From positions 28,969,770-29,033,769 of the forward strand of contig OU862923.1 of NCBI GenBank assembly GCA_917880885.1: a stretch of DNA of 64,000 bases, written 5' to 3'. The notes beneath the pieces are model-generated. The model saw only the letters and a list, made by a program, of their open reading frames with translations, had not been told where the DNA came from and ran no database searches. Made by a program: the position numbers and the translations under genes. Each line of letters starts with the position of its first letter. Position 1 is the stretch's first letter. The stretch is from Limnephilus marmoratus (lineage: Eukaryota > Arthropoda > Insecta > Trichoptera > Limnephilidae). Shown here piece by piece: positions 43,362-53,739 of this stretch.

Positions 43362-43440
43362 ACATTAGCACCACACAGGAGGCCCAAAGGAAAACAATTT
43401 TCCTCGCGGTCTATGCTATCTTGGTATTCCACTTATTTTC
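43362..43440 (-). repeat. SINE-B tail fragment
   Basis: Only the inverted tail block 'accacacaggaggcccaaag' and 'ctatgctatctt' remain of a minus-strand SINE-B, a strongly truncated copy. Confidence 0.6.
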
Positions 43441-43484
43441 AGATCTTTTTATGAGAGTAACCTACCCCTCAAGAGTCACGAGAA

Positions 43485-43890
43485 CAAAATAAGTTTCAAA
43501 TTCTCCAAAACAGGGCAATGAGTATAATACTACGGCGAAATATATTTTCAAAAGTAAACAATTAAAGGAACTGAATTGGCTAACCGTGAAACAGATGCTG
43601 ACCTTGAATACGATGATATTTATACATAAAATAATTAACAACATTTTACCAAAATACTTTTCAAATAAAATTATTTTCAACAAGGACATTCACAGACATA
43701 ACACAAGGACGTGCAAAGAAATCAGGCTTCAAAAAAAGGACAAGGCGAATACGCAGAACAGTTTACTGTACAAAGGGATGTAGTTATATAACAAGCTACC
43801 AGAAACTTTAAAGTCCACACCAGTTGGAAAGTTCAAGAAGAATTGTAGGAGCTACATAAAATTTAGTTTGCAATATGAAATATTATAAAT
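43485..43890 (+). pseudogene. LINE C-terminus, CR1/L2-like
   Basis: Plus-strand translation around a stop at about 43782 gives 'LNWLTVKQMLTLNTMIFIHK', ILPKYFSNKIIFN, HNTRTCKEIRLQ, then 'LYNKLPETLKSTPVGKFKK'. It belongs to the same superclade as the fragments at 6499 and 51000. A stop codon and missing 5' part make it a pseudogene. Confidence 0.7.
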
Positions 43891-43967
43891 AATTAGAAAT
43901 TTGTAAACTTAAATATACAAATTACTAAAATAAAATTAACAAATCTATCTATCTATCTATATAAATC

Positions 43968-44340
43968 TGTGGGTATGGTGTGTAGAGATGAATTAAAAGA
44001 ACTTCGTATAAATCACTGAATAATTTATTAATCAAAGTTACAAGTTTATTTATGTATAAATGTGGAACGTAGCACTGAGTTCTGAGTTACTTGAAATGTA
44101 GGAGAATGTCGCGCCGTATTGACTGACTGGTGTCCGCCGGTTCATCATTTATATAGGCTCTCGCGCGGTGCATTATCAATGGAAAATTCGGGAAGAATCT
44201 CCATGCTTCTCGAAGGTCGGCACTAATCGCTGAGCGTCTGGAATTTGCTTATCAGCGCAATTTGATATCATCGTAGCTTCTAGCTTGTTCGTTAGTCACT
44301 GCGCGGTGCAGGGCTGCCACCGATTTATAGGGCTGCCACA
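43968..44340 (-). repeat. 3' LTR of the CsRn1-type retrotransposon
   Basis: 373 bp. In element orientation it starts TGTGGCAGCCC (44340) and ends at 43968. It differs from the 5' LTR at two positions only, by my reading. AATC lies outside it (43964-43967) and is repeated at 49334-49337. Confidence 0.95.
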
Positions 44341-44352
44341 GACCCCCTTCCC
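44341..44352 (-). other. Polypurine tract
   Basis: On the minus strand GGGAAGGGGGTC lies immediately before the 3' LTR. It is the likely primer for plus-strand DNA synthesis. Confidence 0.8.
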
Positions 44353-44453
44353 AGTGACGAAGTCACGATACTGTTACTTGTTCGTCGGAAATGCTGTGGA
44401 AGTGGTCCGAGTCCGTAGATATGTGCTCGACGTCCGTTCTTTGATGAAATTCA

Positions 44454-44648
44454 TTATTGATGGATGATTGTAGCCTCTTGTATGAGCTGTTTCTTGATTC
44501 TTCCTCTGCACCATCGGTATAATATGTATGTAGAAGCGATTGCAACTACAACACATATTATTACTAAAGTTGATAGCGAGAAGTGGTGGACTGCATTATC
44601 TCCTGCTTGATTCACAAAAATTTCTTCTCTTGACTGTTGGGAACCCAT
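44454..44648 (-). CDS. Small myristoylation-type membrane protein ORF (ORF3) of the retrotransposon
   Basis: 64 residues from the ATG at 44648; the frame also opens upstream to 44762. It starts MGSQQSREE, an MGxxxS pattern fitting N-myristoylation. A single hydrophobic helix follows at residues 27-45 (LSTLVIICVVVAIASTYIL), then a basic tail RWCRGRIKKQ. It lies between pol and the polypurine tract, where env or accessory genes occur in LTR elements. It is too short for an envelope glycoprotein and has no ectodomain cysteines or glycosylation sites. I infer a small membrane-anchored accessory protein of unknown role; small ORFs of this type have no firm function known to me. Confidence 0.6.
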   Translation of the reverse strand: MGSQQSREEIFVNQAGDNAVHHFSLSTLVIICVVVAIASTYILYRWCRGRIKKQLIQEATIIHQ

Positions 44649-44949
44649 GCTGATTATATTTAGAATAAACTGTGAAATTATTAAATTGTTCCGTCTTATA
44701 TACTCTTTTTCGTGTGCCCTAATTTTAATGTCAGCAAATTTTTGCAATAGGCTTCTGGGCAAAGTTTATATAAATTCTTTATCAGCAATTCGCTATTGCA
44801 TTGTTTAATCGTTCCAGAAGTTGCTAGACACTTCGTCAGCATTCGCGTCAGCGTAAGTCTATTGTTATCGATGTTTCTCGGAACTTGACACTTCTAGATA
44901 ATGCTAGAGTCAGGGCATATAAAACAATGGTTCGCAAAACATATTGAAA

Positions 44950-47900
44950 TTACATATAACGTTTCGGAAAATGAACTCTTCTTCCAGATCTTGTTCTTGT
45001 GTGGGGTTCTTCCAAGGTTCTTGCGAGTATATTATTGTCTCTCGTTGGTCCAATGTTGGCTTGGGTCTCAGGCCGGCTGATTATGTCTTCTGCAATATAT
45101 GCTGGTTTTAAACGGTCGATTGAAATTGTTTTATTTTTATCATTAATTTTAAGAATATAAGTTTTTTCTTGCCTTTTTACAACAGGATACGGTCCTTCAT
45201 ATGGAGGTTGAAGAATTTTCTTAACTGCGTCTGTTCGTATAAAAACATGTGTTGCAGTAGCTAAATCCTTGAAAATAAAAGTTGTCTTTTCTCCGTGTCG
45301 TTTAGTTTTTGTAGGACGAATTTCATTGAAATTTTGACGTAGGTTTTTTACAAAACCAATGGCATCATCATTCGTTTGTTCCTGTTGGCTTAGAAATTCT
45401 CCTGGTAGGCGTAACGTTTCGCCATAAACCATTTCAGCTGATGTGGCTTGCAGATCATCACGCCAAGCTGCTCTCAATCCCATTAGTACTGTCGGGAGAG
45501 ATTCGGTCCATCGGTCGTTTTCGTGACATCTAATGGCTGCTTTTAATTGACGGTGTAGTCGTTCTACCATTCCGTTTGCTTGTGGATGATATGGCGTGGT
45601 TCTTAAGTGAGTCGTCCCTGTCAAGCGGTTTAACTGCTTGAATAGCTGAGACTCAAATTGTCTGCCTTGGTCTGTTGTGACACGTAGGGGAGAACCAAAA
45701 CGGGTGATCCAACCATTGTAAAAAGTTTTTGCAACTGTTTCTGCTTCCTGATTTTCCATGGGGAAAGCTTCCGGCCATCTTGTGAATCTGTCGACACAAG
45801 TAAGACAGTATCTGTATCCTTCTGAGCTTGGTAGTATGATTATGTCAATATGCACGTGCTCGAATCGTGAAGAAGGTGATATAAATTTTCCAAGAGGTGT
45901 TGAAACATGTCTGGTGATTTTATTTCGTTGACATTGTAAACATTCTCGTGTCCATTTTCTGCAGTCAGCTTTAATTGATGGCCATACATATCTTTCCGAA
46001 ATCAATTTTACCGTATTATTTATTCCAGGGTGTGATAAATTATGTATCGAGTTGAAAACCTCTGGTCTGTATCGTTTCGTAATAAATGGTCTTGCTTTGG
46101 TTTGAGTTAAGTCGCAATAAATAAATACATCTGTTCCAGGTATCTGCACTTGCTTGAGTTTTAATACTGACTCATCTTGAAGGAATGTTTTTATTTCTGG
46201 GTCATTCAACTGATCTGTTGCTATCGCTGCGTAGTCCAGTGGCTCTTCAATTGATTGTATTCTGGAAAGGGCGTCGGCTACAATGTTATCTTTGCCGGAT
46301 ATGTGCCGTATATCAGTTGAGTATTGTCCTATTAAGTCAAGGTGACGAAATTGTCTTGGAGTACATTTCTCCGATTTTTGACGAAAAGCATAAACAATTG
46401 GTTTGTGGTCAGTATAAATTGTAAATGTTCGAGCTTCAATCATGTGCTTAAAATATTTTATTGCGAGGTAAATGGCTAATAATTCTCTGTCGTATGCTCC
46501 GTATTTTTGCTCGGCAGAGCTCAATTTCTTTGAGAAAAAGGCTAATGGTTCCCATGCTCCGTTGTTTCTTTGCTGGAGGGCCGCTCCAACAGTAGTGTCA
46601 GATGCGTCGCTGATAATTGCGAGATGCGCGTCGTTTTTCGGATGTGCAAGCATTGCTGCATTAGCAATACACTCTTTGCACATTTCAAAAGCATTTAGAG
46701 TTTCTTTCGTCCATTGCACGGGTTGTTTGCCTTTAGCGTTTCCTTTTAGTAAGTCATTTAGTGGAGCTTGCATTTCTGCGGCCTTAGGTATAAATCTTCT
46801 ATAAAAATTTAAAATACCTAAGTACCTACGCAGTTCTTTAATTGTTGATGGTCGAGTATAATTCTTAATTGCATCTACCTTATCTGGTAGTGGAATAGTA
46901 CCATCAGCATTGATGAGATGTCCCAAAAATTTTACCTCAGATTGACCAAATTTACATTTTAGTGAGTTAATAACTATTCCATGCTGTTGTAATCTTTGGA
47001 ATACCATTTTTAGGTGTTGGATATGTTCTTCTTCAGAAGTTGATGCCACCAGAATATCGTCGATGTATGCATAACAGAAATCAAGTCCCTGCAATACTTC
47101 ATCGATAAATCTTTGAAAACTTTGTGCGCCATTTCGAAGTCCAAACGACATGAAAGGGAACTCGAATAATCCAAAAGGCGTTGTGATTGCTGTCTTATGT
47201 ATGTCTTCATCTGCTACCGGTATCTGATTATACGCTCTCACTAGGTCAATTGTGCTGAAAAATTTTTTTCCACTCAGAGATTGAGAAAAATCTTGAATAT
47301 GTCTTACCGGGTAGCGGTCTGGTATTGTTCGGGCGTTTAAAGCTCTGTAGTCTCCACAAGGTCGCCATTGTTCATCGGATTTGGGGACTAAATGAAGTGG
47401 AGATGCCCAACAGCTTTTGGAAGGTCGTGCGATTCCAAGAGATACCATAATTTCGAATTCCTTTTTCGCAGCTTTGTATCGTTCTGGGGCAAGTCGTCGT
47501 GGGCGCTCCGCCACTGGTGGTCCGGGCGTAGTATGTATATGATGCTTAGTGTTATGTCGCACTGTTTGCATTGTTCCTCTCGGTCGAGTTATATCCGGAT
47601 ATTTTAATAACAATTCATGATAAGTAGATGTACCAGCTATTGTTTTAATCGATGGGATGCTGTTCGATGTTCCTCGGCCAGGTGCAGCGAGGTTAGTCGT
47701 CCTATCCAAAAGACGTTTATTTTTAGCATCAACCAATAGTCCATAATGTGCCAAGAAATCCATACCAATGATAGGGCGAGTGACGTCAGCGATAACGAAA
47801 CGCCATGTGAAATCTCGGCGAAGTCCTAGGTTTAATTTTAACGTAATTATACCATAGGTTGCAATATTTGATCCGTTTGCTGCAGAAAGTACATATGATG

Positions 47901-48078
47901 ATTTTTCTGAGCGTGCTGATACTTTGTTCCGTGGATACACACAAAGGTCGGCGCCGGTGTCAATTAAGAATTGTATTTTGGAATTCTTATCGATGACAAA
48001 CAAGCGGCGAGAGGAAGGGCAGGTGTCGCTGGCCGCCATCAGTGACTGCCCATTGAGTTTTCCTGCTGGAAGTTGCAT
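44950..48078 (-). CDS. pol: Pol polyprotein (PR-RT-RH-IN) of CsRn1-type retrotransposon
   Basis: 1042 codons, uninterrupted. Protease active site DTGA at 40-43 ([12 protein letters not shown]). Reverse transcriptase about 200-390 with Asp278 ([11 protein letters not shown]) and YIDD at 338-341. RNase H about 485-605 with Asp491, Glu532, Asp557 and Asp602. Integrase zinc finger His679, His683, Cys713, Cys716, and DDE residues Asp745, Asp803 and Glu839 with the usual 35-residue spacing. The C-terminus has [11 protein letters not shown] and SIDRLKPAY, typical of Ty3-group integrases. It overlaps gag by 40 nt and lies in the -1 frame; an upstream stop in the pol frame 9 nt before the first ATG confines frameshifting to the overlap. 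Confidence 0.96.
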   Translation of the reverse strand: MQLPAGKLNGQSLMAASDTCPSSRRLFVIDKNSKIQFLIDTGADLCVYPRNKVSARSEKSSYVLSAANGSNIATYGIITLKLNLGLRRDFTWRFVIADVTRPIIGMDFLAHYGLLVDAKNKRLLDRTTNLAAPGRGTSNSIPSIKTIAGTSTYHELLLKYPDITRPRGTMQTVRHNTKHHIHTTPGPPVAERPRRLAPERYKAAKKEFEIMVSLGIARPSKSCWASPLHLVPKSDEQWRPCGDYRALNARTIPDRYPVRHIQDFSQSLSGKKFFSTIDLVRAYNQIPVADEDIHKTAITTPFGLFEFPFMSFGLRNGAQSFQRFIDEVLQGLDFCYAYIDDILVASTSEEEHIQHLKMVFQRLQQHGIVINSLKCKFGQSEVKFLGHLINADGTIPLPDKVDAIKNYTRPSTIKELRRYLGILNFYRRFIPKAAEMQAPLNDLLKGNAKGKQPVQWTKETLNAFEMCKECIANAAMLAHPKNDAHLAIISDASDTTVGAALQQRNNGAWEPLAFFSKKLSSAEQKYGAYDRELLAIYLAIKYFKHMIEARTFTIYTDHKPIVYAFRQKSEKCTPRQFRHLDLIGQYSTDIRHISGKDNIVADALSRIQSIEEPLDYAAIATDQLNDPEIKTFLQDESVLKLKQVQIPGTDVFIYCDLTQTKARPFITKRYRPEVFNSIHNLSHPGINNTVKLISERYVWPSIKADCRKWTRECLQCQRNKITRHVSTPLGKFISPSSRFEHVHIDIIILPSSEGYRYCLTCVDRFTRWPEAFPMENQEAETVAKTFYNGWITRFGSPLRVTTDQGRQFESQLFKQLNRLTGTTHLRTTPYHPQANGMVERLHRQLKAAIRCHENDRWTESLPTVLMGLRAAWRDDLQATSAEMVYGETLRLPGEFLSQQEQTNDDAIGFVKNLRQNFNEIRPTKTKRHGEKTTFIFKDLATATHVFIRTDAVKKILQPPYEGPYPVVKRQEKTYILKINDKNKTISIDRLKPAYIAEDIISRPETQANIGPTRDNNILARTLEEPHTRTRSGRRVHFPKRYM

Positions 48079-48869
48079 GGAGCTTTACACTTCGTTGATT
48101 TATTTCCAAAACGTTGGTGGTAGTAGCATCTTCCAGATCCATTATCATTATACCTCCGACGAGAGGAAGAACGTTGACGGCTCGAGAACCTTCGATTTTG
48201 AGGGGTTCGGAAAGATGCTCGTCGATGCGTATTAATTGCGTCGATTTCTTGTCGGATGGCTGTAGTTAATTCTTGACGCATGTTTAAGGCCATCTGTTGC
48301 ATTTGGGTGGAGATAATTGCTTCCACGTTGAGTGTTTCATTAATATTTGGGCGTGTAGTTGAGTCGGCTATGGCGTCTGCCAGGTCAGCTACCTTGTCCA
48401 GCGGGGTTTCTTTTTGCGTCGCCAGTACGATTTGCGTAGTGTGGGGTAATCGTCCCATCCACAGTGTTCTTAATATTTCATCAGAAACAGTGTTTCCGGC
48501 AAGGTTCCTTAGATGCCTCAGAAATTGAGAAGGTTTACGATCTCCGATTTCCTCGTGCTCGAGAAGGCGTCTTGTCTTCTGCTCTTGGGTAGAGCTCATC
48601 CTTTTTATTAGTTCTGTCTTCAGTTTATCGTAAGGGTTTTCTGGCGGACGTAGAATGATGTCTCGTACTTCGCTGGCGTAGCGTGGTTCGAGCGCTCCTA
48701 GGATGTAACCAAATTTTGTGGCTTCCGTCGTGACTCCAGCTGCCTCAAAACTGCGTTCGGCCATGCTGAACCACAGTTCCGGGTCTTCGGGGCAAAAGGT
48801 TGGAATTCGCACTGCAACCCGATTGACGGTATTGTCCGCGGCACTCGAAACGGCTGGTTTTGTACTCAT
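48039..48869 (-). CDS. gag: Gag protein of CsRn1-type retrotransposon
   Basis: 276 residues beginning MSTKPAVSS. The capsid-like region (about 20-165) contains [29 protein letters not shown] and [16 protein letters not shown], typical of Ty3-group Gag in animals. The C-terminal part (210-245) is Arg/Ser-rich and nucleic-acid binding. The zinc knuckle Cys248, His251, Cys261, Cys265 has spacing CX2HX9CX3C, the non-canonical form of the CsRn1 clade. It ends at TGA at 48039. In the overlap with pol the gag frame reads CAG GAA AAC TCA, a candidate -1 slip site (GGAAAAC), though not a perfect X-XXY-YYZ heptamer. Confidence 0.94.
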   Translation of the reverse strand: MSTKPAVSSAADNTVNRVAVRIPTFCPEDPELWFSMAERSFEAAGVTTEATKFGYILGALEPRYASEVRDIILRPPENPYDKLKTELIKRMSSTQEQKTRRLLEHEEIGDRKPSQFLRHLRNLAGNTVSDEILRTLWMGRLPHTTQIVLATQKETPLDKVADLADAIADSTTRPNINETLNVEAIISTQMQQMALNMRQELTTAIRQEIDAINTHRRASFRTPQNRRFSSRQRSSSRRRYNDNGSGRCYYHQRFGNKSTKCKAPCNFQQENSMGSH

Positions 48870-48948
48870 TTTTAACTTTTTCTCCTTTTCAGTTCCACAA
48901 CAAAAGTTTTAATATGTTCACGTTCTCTACAGTTTACCCTTTTTCAAA

Positions 48949-48959
48949 CGGGGTCACCA
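48949..48959 (-). other. Primer-binding site, probably tRNA-Trp
   Basis: Minus strand TGGTGACCCCG begins one base after the 5' LTR. It is complementary to CGGGGTCACCA, the 3' end expected of arthropod tRNA-Trp, which is the primer reported for the CsRn1 clade. tRNA identity is from memory of the family rather than from a search. Confidence 0.75.
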
Positions 48960-48960
48960 A

Positions 48961-49333
48961 TGTGAGTATAGTGTGTAGAGATGAATTAAAAGAACTTCGT
49001 ATAAATCACTGAATAATTTATTAATCAAAGTTACAAGTTTATTTATGTATAAATGTGGAACGTAGCACTGAGTTCTGAGTTACTTGAAATGTAGGAGAAT
49101 GTCGCGCCGTATTGACTGACTGGTGTCCGCCGGTTCATCATTTATATAGGCTCTCGCGCGGTGCATTATCAATGGAAAATTCGGGAAGAATCTCCATGCT
49201 TCTCGAAGGTCGGCACTAATCGCTGAGCGTCTGGAATTTGCTTATCAGCGCAATTTGATATCATCGTAGCTTCTAGCTTGTTCGTTAGTCACTGCGCGGT
49301 GCAGGGCTGCCACCGATTTATAGGGCTGCCACA
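48961..49333 (-). repeat. 5' LTR of the CsRn1-type retrotransposon
   Basis: 373 bp starting TGTGGCAGCCC at 49333 and ending ACTCACA at 48961. A TATA-like CCTATATAAATGATG lies at about 49150-49136 on the minus strand, where transcription of the element would start. Confidence 0.95.
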
Positions 49334-49639
49334 AATCTATATAAATAAAAATGAATCGCCGAAATGTATGTACGCGCATAACTTCCGAACGACTACACCA
49401 AATAGGATAATTCTTTTTTTCTTGTGTTCGTTATTGTCAGGGCAAGGTTTGTATAAAACTACTGGTGAGCTTTGGCATTATGAAATTTGTATAAAAATGA
49501 ATCGCCGAAATGAATTTACGCGCATAACTTCCGAACGAATGCACCAAATTGGATAATTCTTTTTTTGTTGTGTTCTTTATTGTCTGGTGAGCTCTGGCAC
49601 TATGAAGTTTGTATTAAAAAATTGCAATAGGTGGTAAGC

Positions 49640-49905
49640 GAGCTGTTTGAAAAATAAATGTACCGGGAATTAATTTATGGAACGCGGGAGGGGGGGAGGG
49701 GAACCAGGAAGGGAGAGGGGAATCTGGGAGGGGGGAGGGGAACTCGGGAGGGAGTTTGCTGGATGGGGGAAGGAGGGGAGAGGAGTGGGAAGAGGAAAGA
49801 TGGAGGAGGCGGAGTGGAAACGCGAGAGGGGAAGAGGACGCGGGAGAGGAATGGGGATGGGAAGAGGAACGGGACGAATGGGAAAGCACACGCAGGGAGA
49901 AACAA
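49640..49905 (+). repeat. Long purine-rich tract
   Basis: Some 230 bases are almost all G and A on the plus strand (GGGAGGGGGGAGGGG-like), broken by a few pyrimidines. It is the purine tract of the Helitron-like element; a related pyrimidine tract lies at 41690-41795. Such mirror-like tracts can form triplex or slipped DNA. Confidence 0.8.
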
Positions 49906-49984
49906 TTTCTTTATTAAATGGCATAGCAACGCATGCCGGGTACCAGCTAGTAATAAATAAATAAAAAAAATAAAATAAAAACTG

Positions 49985-50290
49985 CTTCCTACAGTCGTGT
50001 ACCAGTGAGACTATGGCACCCCCAATTGATGTATAGATATTGTGAGGCTGTAATGGGGAGAGGAAGGAGATGGGTAAACATAAACACGGCTAAAGCCATT
50101 TCGAGCAATTTTTCGATGGTGAATGGTGATCTTTCAGAGGAGCAATCCTTAAAGTATCTATACTATTCTGGAACGTGCCGAAATATTATTTTAATTTAAT
50201 AAATTTTGAAAAAAGACAAATTAATTAAATTAAATTTACCCGGATTTAAACTAGCGTCCTCCGAATTCGAAGCCAAGGTTCAGAATCTAC
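49985..50290 (-). repeat. Degenerate SINE-A copy
   Basis: Minus-strand remains with 'ccagtgagactatggcaccc', 'ttgtgaggctg', 'aacacggctaaagccattt' and 'attctggaacgtgcc'. The tRNA head near 50240-50290 is barely recognisable. It is the oldest-looking SINE-A in the window. Confidence 0.7.
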
Positions 50291-50299
50291 CTACAGATG

Positions 50300-50710
50300 A
50301 ACTTTTAGAAACAGTTAGTTTATAGTTTCATGGAATGGTCTGGTCATGTTCAACTGTAAACGCGTTTTTGTTAAATTACGTATAAACACTGTTTTTCTGG
50401 CAATGCGATGTTTGGGGAGAACAGTGTACGCGGTTATATTTACATTCCTCGTGTAAAGTATGAAAACAGAGATGAGTATTTTGAGATGCTTTGACCGTGT
50501 AAGAGCTGTAATGGAAATCACGAAGGTGCGGAACTTATTTGCGTCATGGGCTTGCTTAAAGATGATGCGTGTCACTAGCGGCAGAACCTTATTTCTATGA
50601 AAAGTAGGTAGAAATACACTGAAAATTATTCAGTGTTGCCCTCAGAAATAGAAGATTTAATTAATTTATAGACAAGATAAAAAAGTTTAGATCTTTCTCC
50701 CAATAGTTCC
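50300..50710. other. Non-coding stretch, nothing recognised
   Basis: AT-rich; no coding or repeat signal identified. Confidence 0.4.
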
Positions 50711-50714
50711 TACT

Positions 50715-51984
50715 TTAAGGGCGATTAACCAGCAGCCGAGAATTCAAATTTCGTCGACACATGGTCTTGCAATTGTGCCCTTGCAACTGTACAGGGCGGT
50801 CCCGATCAGAAAGATTAATTATTCTCCGTACCAGCATTTTTAAATAATAACTCAATATCGATTTTATTTCAATAAGAATTTGCTTTGATATATGTATACC
50901 TACCTATATTCAATAACGCTCAAATGTATGATGATAAAACCATTAAAATTATGTACTTTTCGTAATTATTTATACATATTAATACATATAAAAATCAAAC
51001 ACAAACAATTTACATATCACAAAAACTAATAATAAAAACAATTTAAAAAAAACCCTACTCATATTCGTCAGAACTTTTATTCAAACAATTTAAGGTCAGA
51101 AAATTAAGTGCATTATACTTTTATCATGCAACATTACAAATTTATAAAGATAATATTAAAAATCAAGTGGCACCCTTTAAAAATAACAGAAGTCTTAGAC
51201 AAACATCAATACTTCCCACTCCAAAATGTAAAAAAAAAATTGGACAATTGAGTCATAAATATCTCGGAGCAAAAATTTTTAATTCATTACCAGAAAAAAT
51301 TAGAAACATGAATACCAATATAAAAAGTTTTAAAACTCACCTAAAAAATTATACTGAAAACTTAAACTGAATGATATTAAAAAAGCAATACAATAACACC
51401 CCCCCATACACACAAGCCTTGCTTAATTATGGGGGTACATCAAATATTCTACTATGTAATTAATTACTGTATAAAATTTATTTGTAATTTATGTACCTTC
51501 TATTACTAATAAAAATAAAAAAAATTAAAATTAAAAAAAAAAAAAAAAAAAAAAAATCAAATGTATTTATAATTTTTCAATAACTTCTAAGCAAAATAAA
51601 TGTGTTAATAAAACTGATATGTATGTATGTAAGACCGTAAATAAATAGACAAACTGAAGTATTTTCGTCACTAAAATTAAGATACTGAAAAGTAGATTTC
51701 CTAGATAACTTATTGATTTATTTTATTGTATGATTGTTTAATTTGAAATGTGTGTTGTATAATACAAAATTTTATCAAATAAAAAATCTGCCAACGACCT
51801 GCGGTGTATCCTTAATAATTATACTAAAAATAAACATTTTTTCTCAAAATTTAAAATATACCTTTACTAGGTAAAAGGACAATCTTTCGAAATCGATTTA
51901 TATTTTTTGTGGAAAAAGTCAACACGTCTAAAATTTTATTTAAAAATGACATATTTCCGGTCGTGTCTGGTTATTCCTTCTTAA
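50715..51984 (+). mobile_element. TTAA-flanked MITE, copy 5, split by a LINE
   Basis: TTAA at 50715-50718 and 51981-51984. The left end TTAAGGGCGATTAACCAGC is like copy 1. Between 51000 and 51550 a LINE tail with poly(A) interrupts it; without that, the length is about 710 bp. Confidence 0.85.
51000..51550 (+). mobile_element. 5'-truncated LINE with long poly(A), in MITE copy 5
   Basis: Plus-strand frame to the TGA at about 51369: FKVRKLSALYFYHATLQIY, then LRQTSILPTPKCKKKIGQLS, YLGAKIFNSLPEKIRNMNTN and a Lys-rich end; this is the end of a CR1/L2-like polyprotein. A 3' untranslated part of about 160 bp and a run of some 23 A residues follow. AAAAATCAAA occurs on both sides (50990-50999 and about 51552-51561), a 10-bp target duplication. 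The long poly(A) indicates youth. Confidence 0.8.
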
Positions 51985-52012
51985 GTCGTTGTAAGTTTTC
52001 GTATCGGGCATA

Positions 52013-52173
52013 CATTAATTACGTGAGCTCAAAATGGGGAGGGAGGGGGGGGGGGTGTCAGCAAAATCTCACGTTGCTTGAAAAGAATATACGAAGTGGC
52101 TCATATTTATCTCACCAAGGGGGGGGGGTCTAGATCGAAAGAAAAATTGCTCACGTAATTAATGTATGCCCCC
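52013..52173. mobile_element. Small MITE with 23-bp terminal inverted repeats
   Basis: Left GGGCATACATTAATTACGTG and right inverse CACGTAATTAATGTATGCCC. The interior has two G-rich stretches (GGGAGGGGGGGGGG, AAGGGGGGGGGTCT). The ATTAATTACGTnA termini resemble ISL2EU/IS4EU-type elements of insects, but I cannot confirm that. Confidence 0.7.
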
Positions 52174-52174
52174 T

Positions 52175-53155
52175 ATCTATGTACTGTATCTTTACTCGAT
52201 AACATTTTAAAATAGATTGGTACTTAAACTACTGTGGTCTGGACACAGAGTTCTCGGCTTCGAAATCCCGTGGGAAATCTTTTTTTTGAATTTGACCGAG
52301 TGTAGCAAAGTGCTGTTTTGACTATTCGACTTTTTGTCCCTCTGTGAATTTTCTTGTACATTCCTTTTCCGTTTCAAGATGAGATCCGATTTAATGGTCC
52401 AGTAAAGAGTATTTTTTCAAGGGGGATGCATTAGTTTCAATGGCCCCGGTCAAATGGATCTCTTGTGTGATAACAAATATAATAAAACGAAATTGATTTG
52501 AATTTACCAAACCATATTTTAAAAAATGTTATGAATTATGTTTATTTCTACACTTTTTGTGAGTTAAAGTTTTCACGCGACTCTTCACTGTTATAAAGAG
52601 AATAAGGTGTTTGCTTTCGAACCCTTTAATCGAACTGAAAAATACTCGAGACTCTTATGATATGAAATCGTGATCGAAGCACATTCGAGAAGATAACTTA
52701 ATGGAGACAATGCTCAGTCGTCACCGCCACAGTGATAGAAGTTGGCGAATAGAGGAAATACTAATCAATTCTGATGGAAAAGGCAAAAATAACTCTCAGC
52801 AGTTTTCCGTTTGAAAAGGGGGCCGTGGTTTTTCCAATATTTATTCCCAGAAGACGAAATACGGTACCTACTGGGGTCCTTTGCGAAGTCGAACAAATGG
52901 GTATTTCTCCCTGAATATATACATTCAAATGATTGACAAACAAAAGAGGATAAATTCACGGGGGGTAACCAACAAAAAACTTTTAGAACGACTTATTTTT
53001 GGGGCCCTATTGTTACTGGTGTTACTGTAGTGTAGTTCTTTTTGAAAAACTCCAATTCAGAAACTTCTTTCATATGGTTAGGTATGCTATTTTCACGATT
53101 TTCCGCATTTAAATATCGTTTGTTATTTATTTAGCTCCCATTACCTAAGCTTTTT
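52175..53155. other. Non-coding stretch, nothing recognised
   Basis: Balanced-to-AT-rich DNA with two overlapping small minus-strand ORFs at 52761-52959, neither with a recognisable domain. Confidence 0.4.
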
Positions 53156-53161
53156 TTACCA

Positions 53162-53525
53162 ATTTGAGAGGAGGGTATGGGTAGGTACATTTATTGGATA
53201 ACCAACACTTCTGCCATAGGTCACCCCAAGTGATTCGCTGTGTTAGGTGATTTAGCAGCGGTGCCCGGGTGCATGGGGTGGGCAGGATCAAGAGAAACTG
53301 GTCGAGGGAGGTTTTTTATCCTCTCTAGCTGGAATCTCTCGACCCATCGCCTCGCATCGCGGTTGGAGGAATGTATTCACACGTCCGTCACTCCTGGATA
53401 CACTGACCGCCAGATTCCTACCTACTCCTCATACCTATTTCCTTCCCAGAACTTCCTCTCCTTCCTTTCCTTATTCCTTTAATTATTTTCTTCGGGGCCC
53501 TTCTATATTTTTGTAAAAAAAAAAA
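53162..53525 (+). mobile_element. SINE-B copy, long subfamily, diverged
   Basis: From 'aatttgagaggagggtatgg' to 'cttctatatttttgt' plus ten A residues. It includes the central region (about 53290-53400) with 'gagaaactggtcgaggg'. The 5' GC-rich phrase is partly deleted. Confidence 0.8.
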
Positions 53526-53632
53526 TGTTTAAAGTTTTTTTATAAAAATATAGAATCTGTAGAGAAATTAGTTATTTTAAGGCTGTAAAATAGAAGTCAA
53601 AGTGATATTGCTCCATACAATGTTTTTCATTT

Positions 53633-53735
53633 AACTAACTAACTAACTAACCATCACGCCGTTTCCCCGCAGGGGTAGGCAGAGAGGACGGACCGCCAAA
53701 CATCCCGGTCTTGGCACACATTCCTTGCCTCGTTT
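53633..53735 (-). repeat. LINE 3' end fragment with (GTTA)n tail
   Basis: Minus-strand last ~90 bp of the LINE seen at 25125-25870: 'cgccgtttccccgcaggggt' and 'aggacggaccgccaaac', with four copies of the tetranucleotide at 53636-53652. It shows that the family inserts heavily 5'-truncated. Confidence 0.85.
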
Positions 53736-53739
53736 ACAA

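Larger units (their letters stand above)
43968..49333 (-). mobile_element. Ty3/mdg4-type retrotransposon, CsRn1 (Kabuki-like) clade, apparently intact
   Basis: 5366 bp on the minus strand with 373-bp LTRs differing at about two positions, and a 4-bp target duplication AATC. Order: 5' LTR, primer-binding site TGGTGACCCCG, gag, pol (protease, RT, RNase H, integrase), small ORF3, polypurine tract GGGAAGGGGG, 3' LTR. The Gag CX2HX9CX3C knuckle and a primer site matching the 3' end expected of tRNA-Trp are hallmarks of the CsRn1 clade. All frames appear undamaged, so the copy could be active. It is inserted in a Helitron-like element. Confidence 0.93.
43944..49953. mobile_element. Helitron-like element, split by the CsRn1-type retrotransposon
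   Basis: The left end is a short 'tctatctatctatctatata' run before the retrotransposon; after it the sequence resumes with 'tatataaataaaaatgaatc'. Two internal repeats share 'acgcgcataacttccgaacg' (49371 and 49518), followed by a long purine-rich tract and the end GCATGCCGGGTACCAGCTAG at 49934-49953. The end matches the inverse of the unit starts at 41378 and 41637. Helitron affiliation rests on the CTAG-type terminus only. Confidence 0.45.

Noticed and set aside
44454..44762. Envelope gene of a retrovirus-like element
   Set aside because: The frame is only 64-102 codons, with no ectodomain, cysteine pattern or glycosylation sites.
46185..48912. Plus-strand ORFs across the gag and pol region
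   Set aside because: They are antisense shadows of the intact minus-strand retrotransposon genes.
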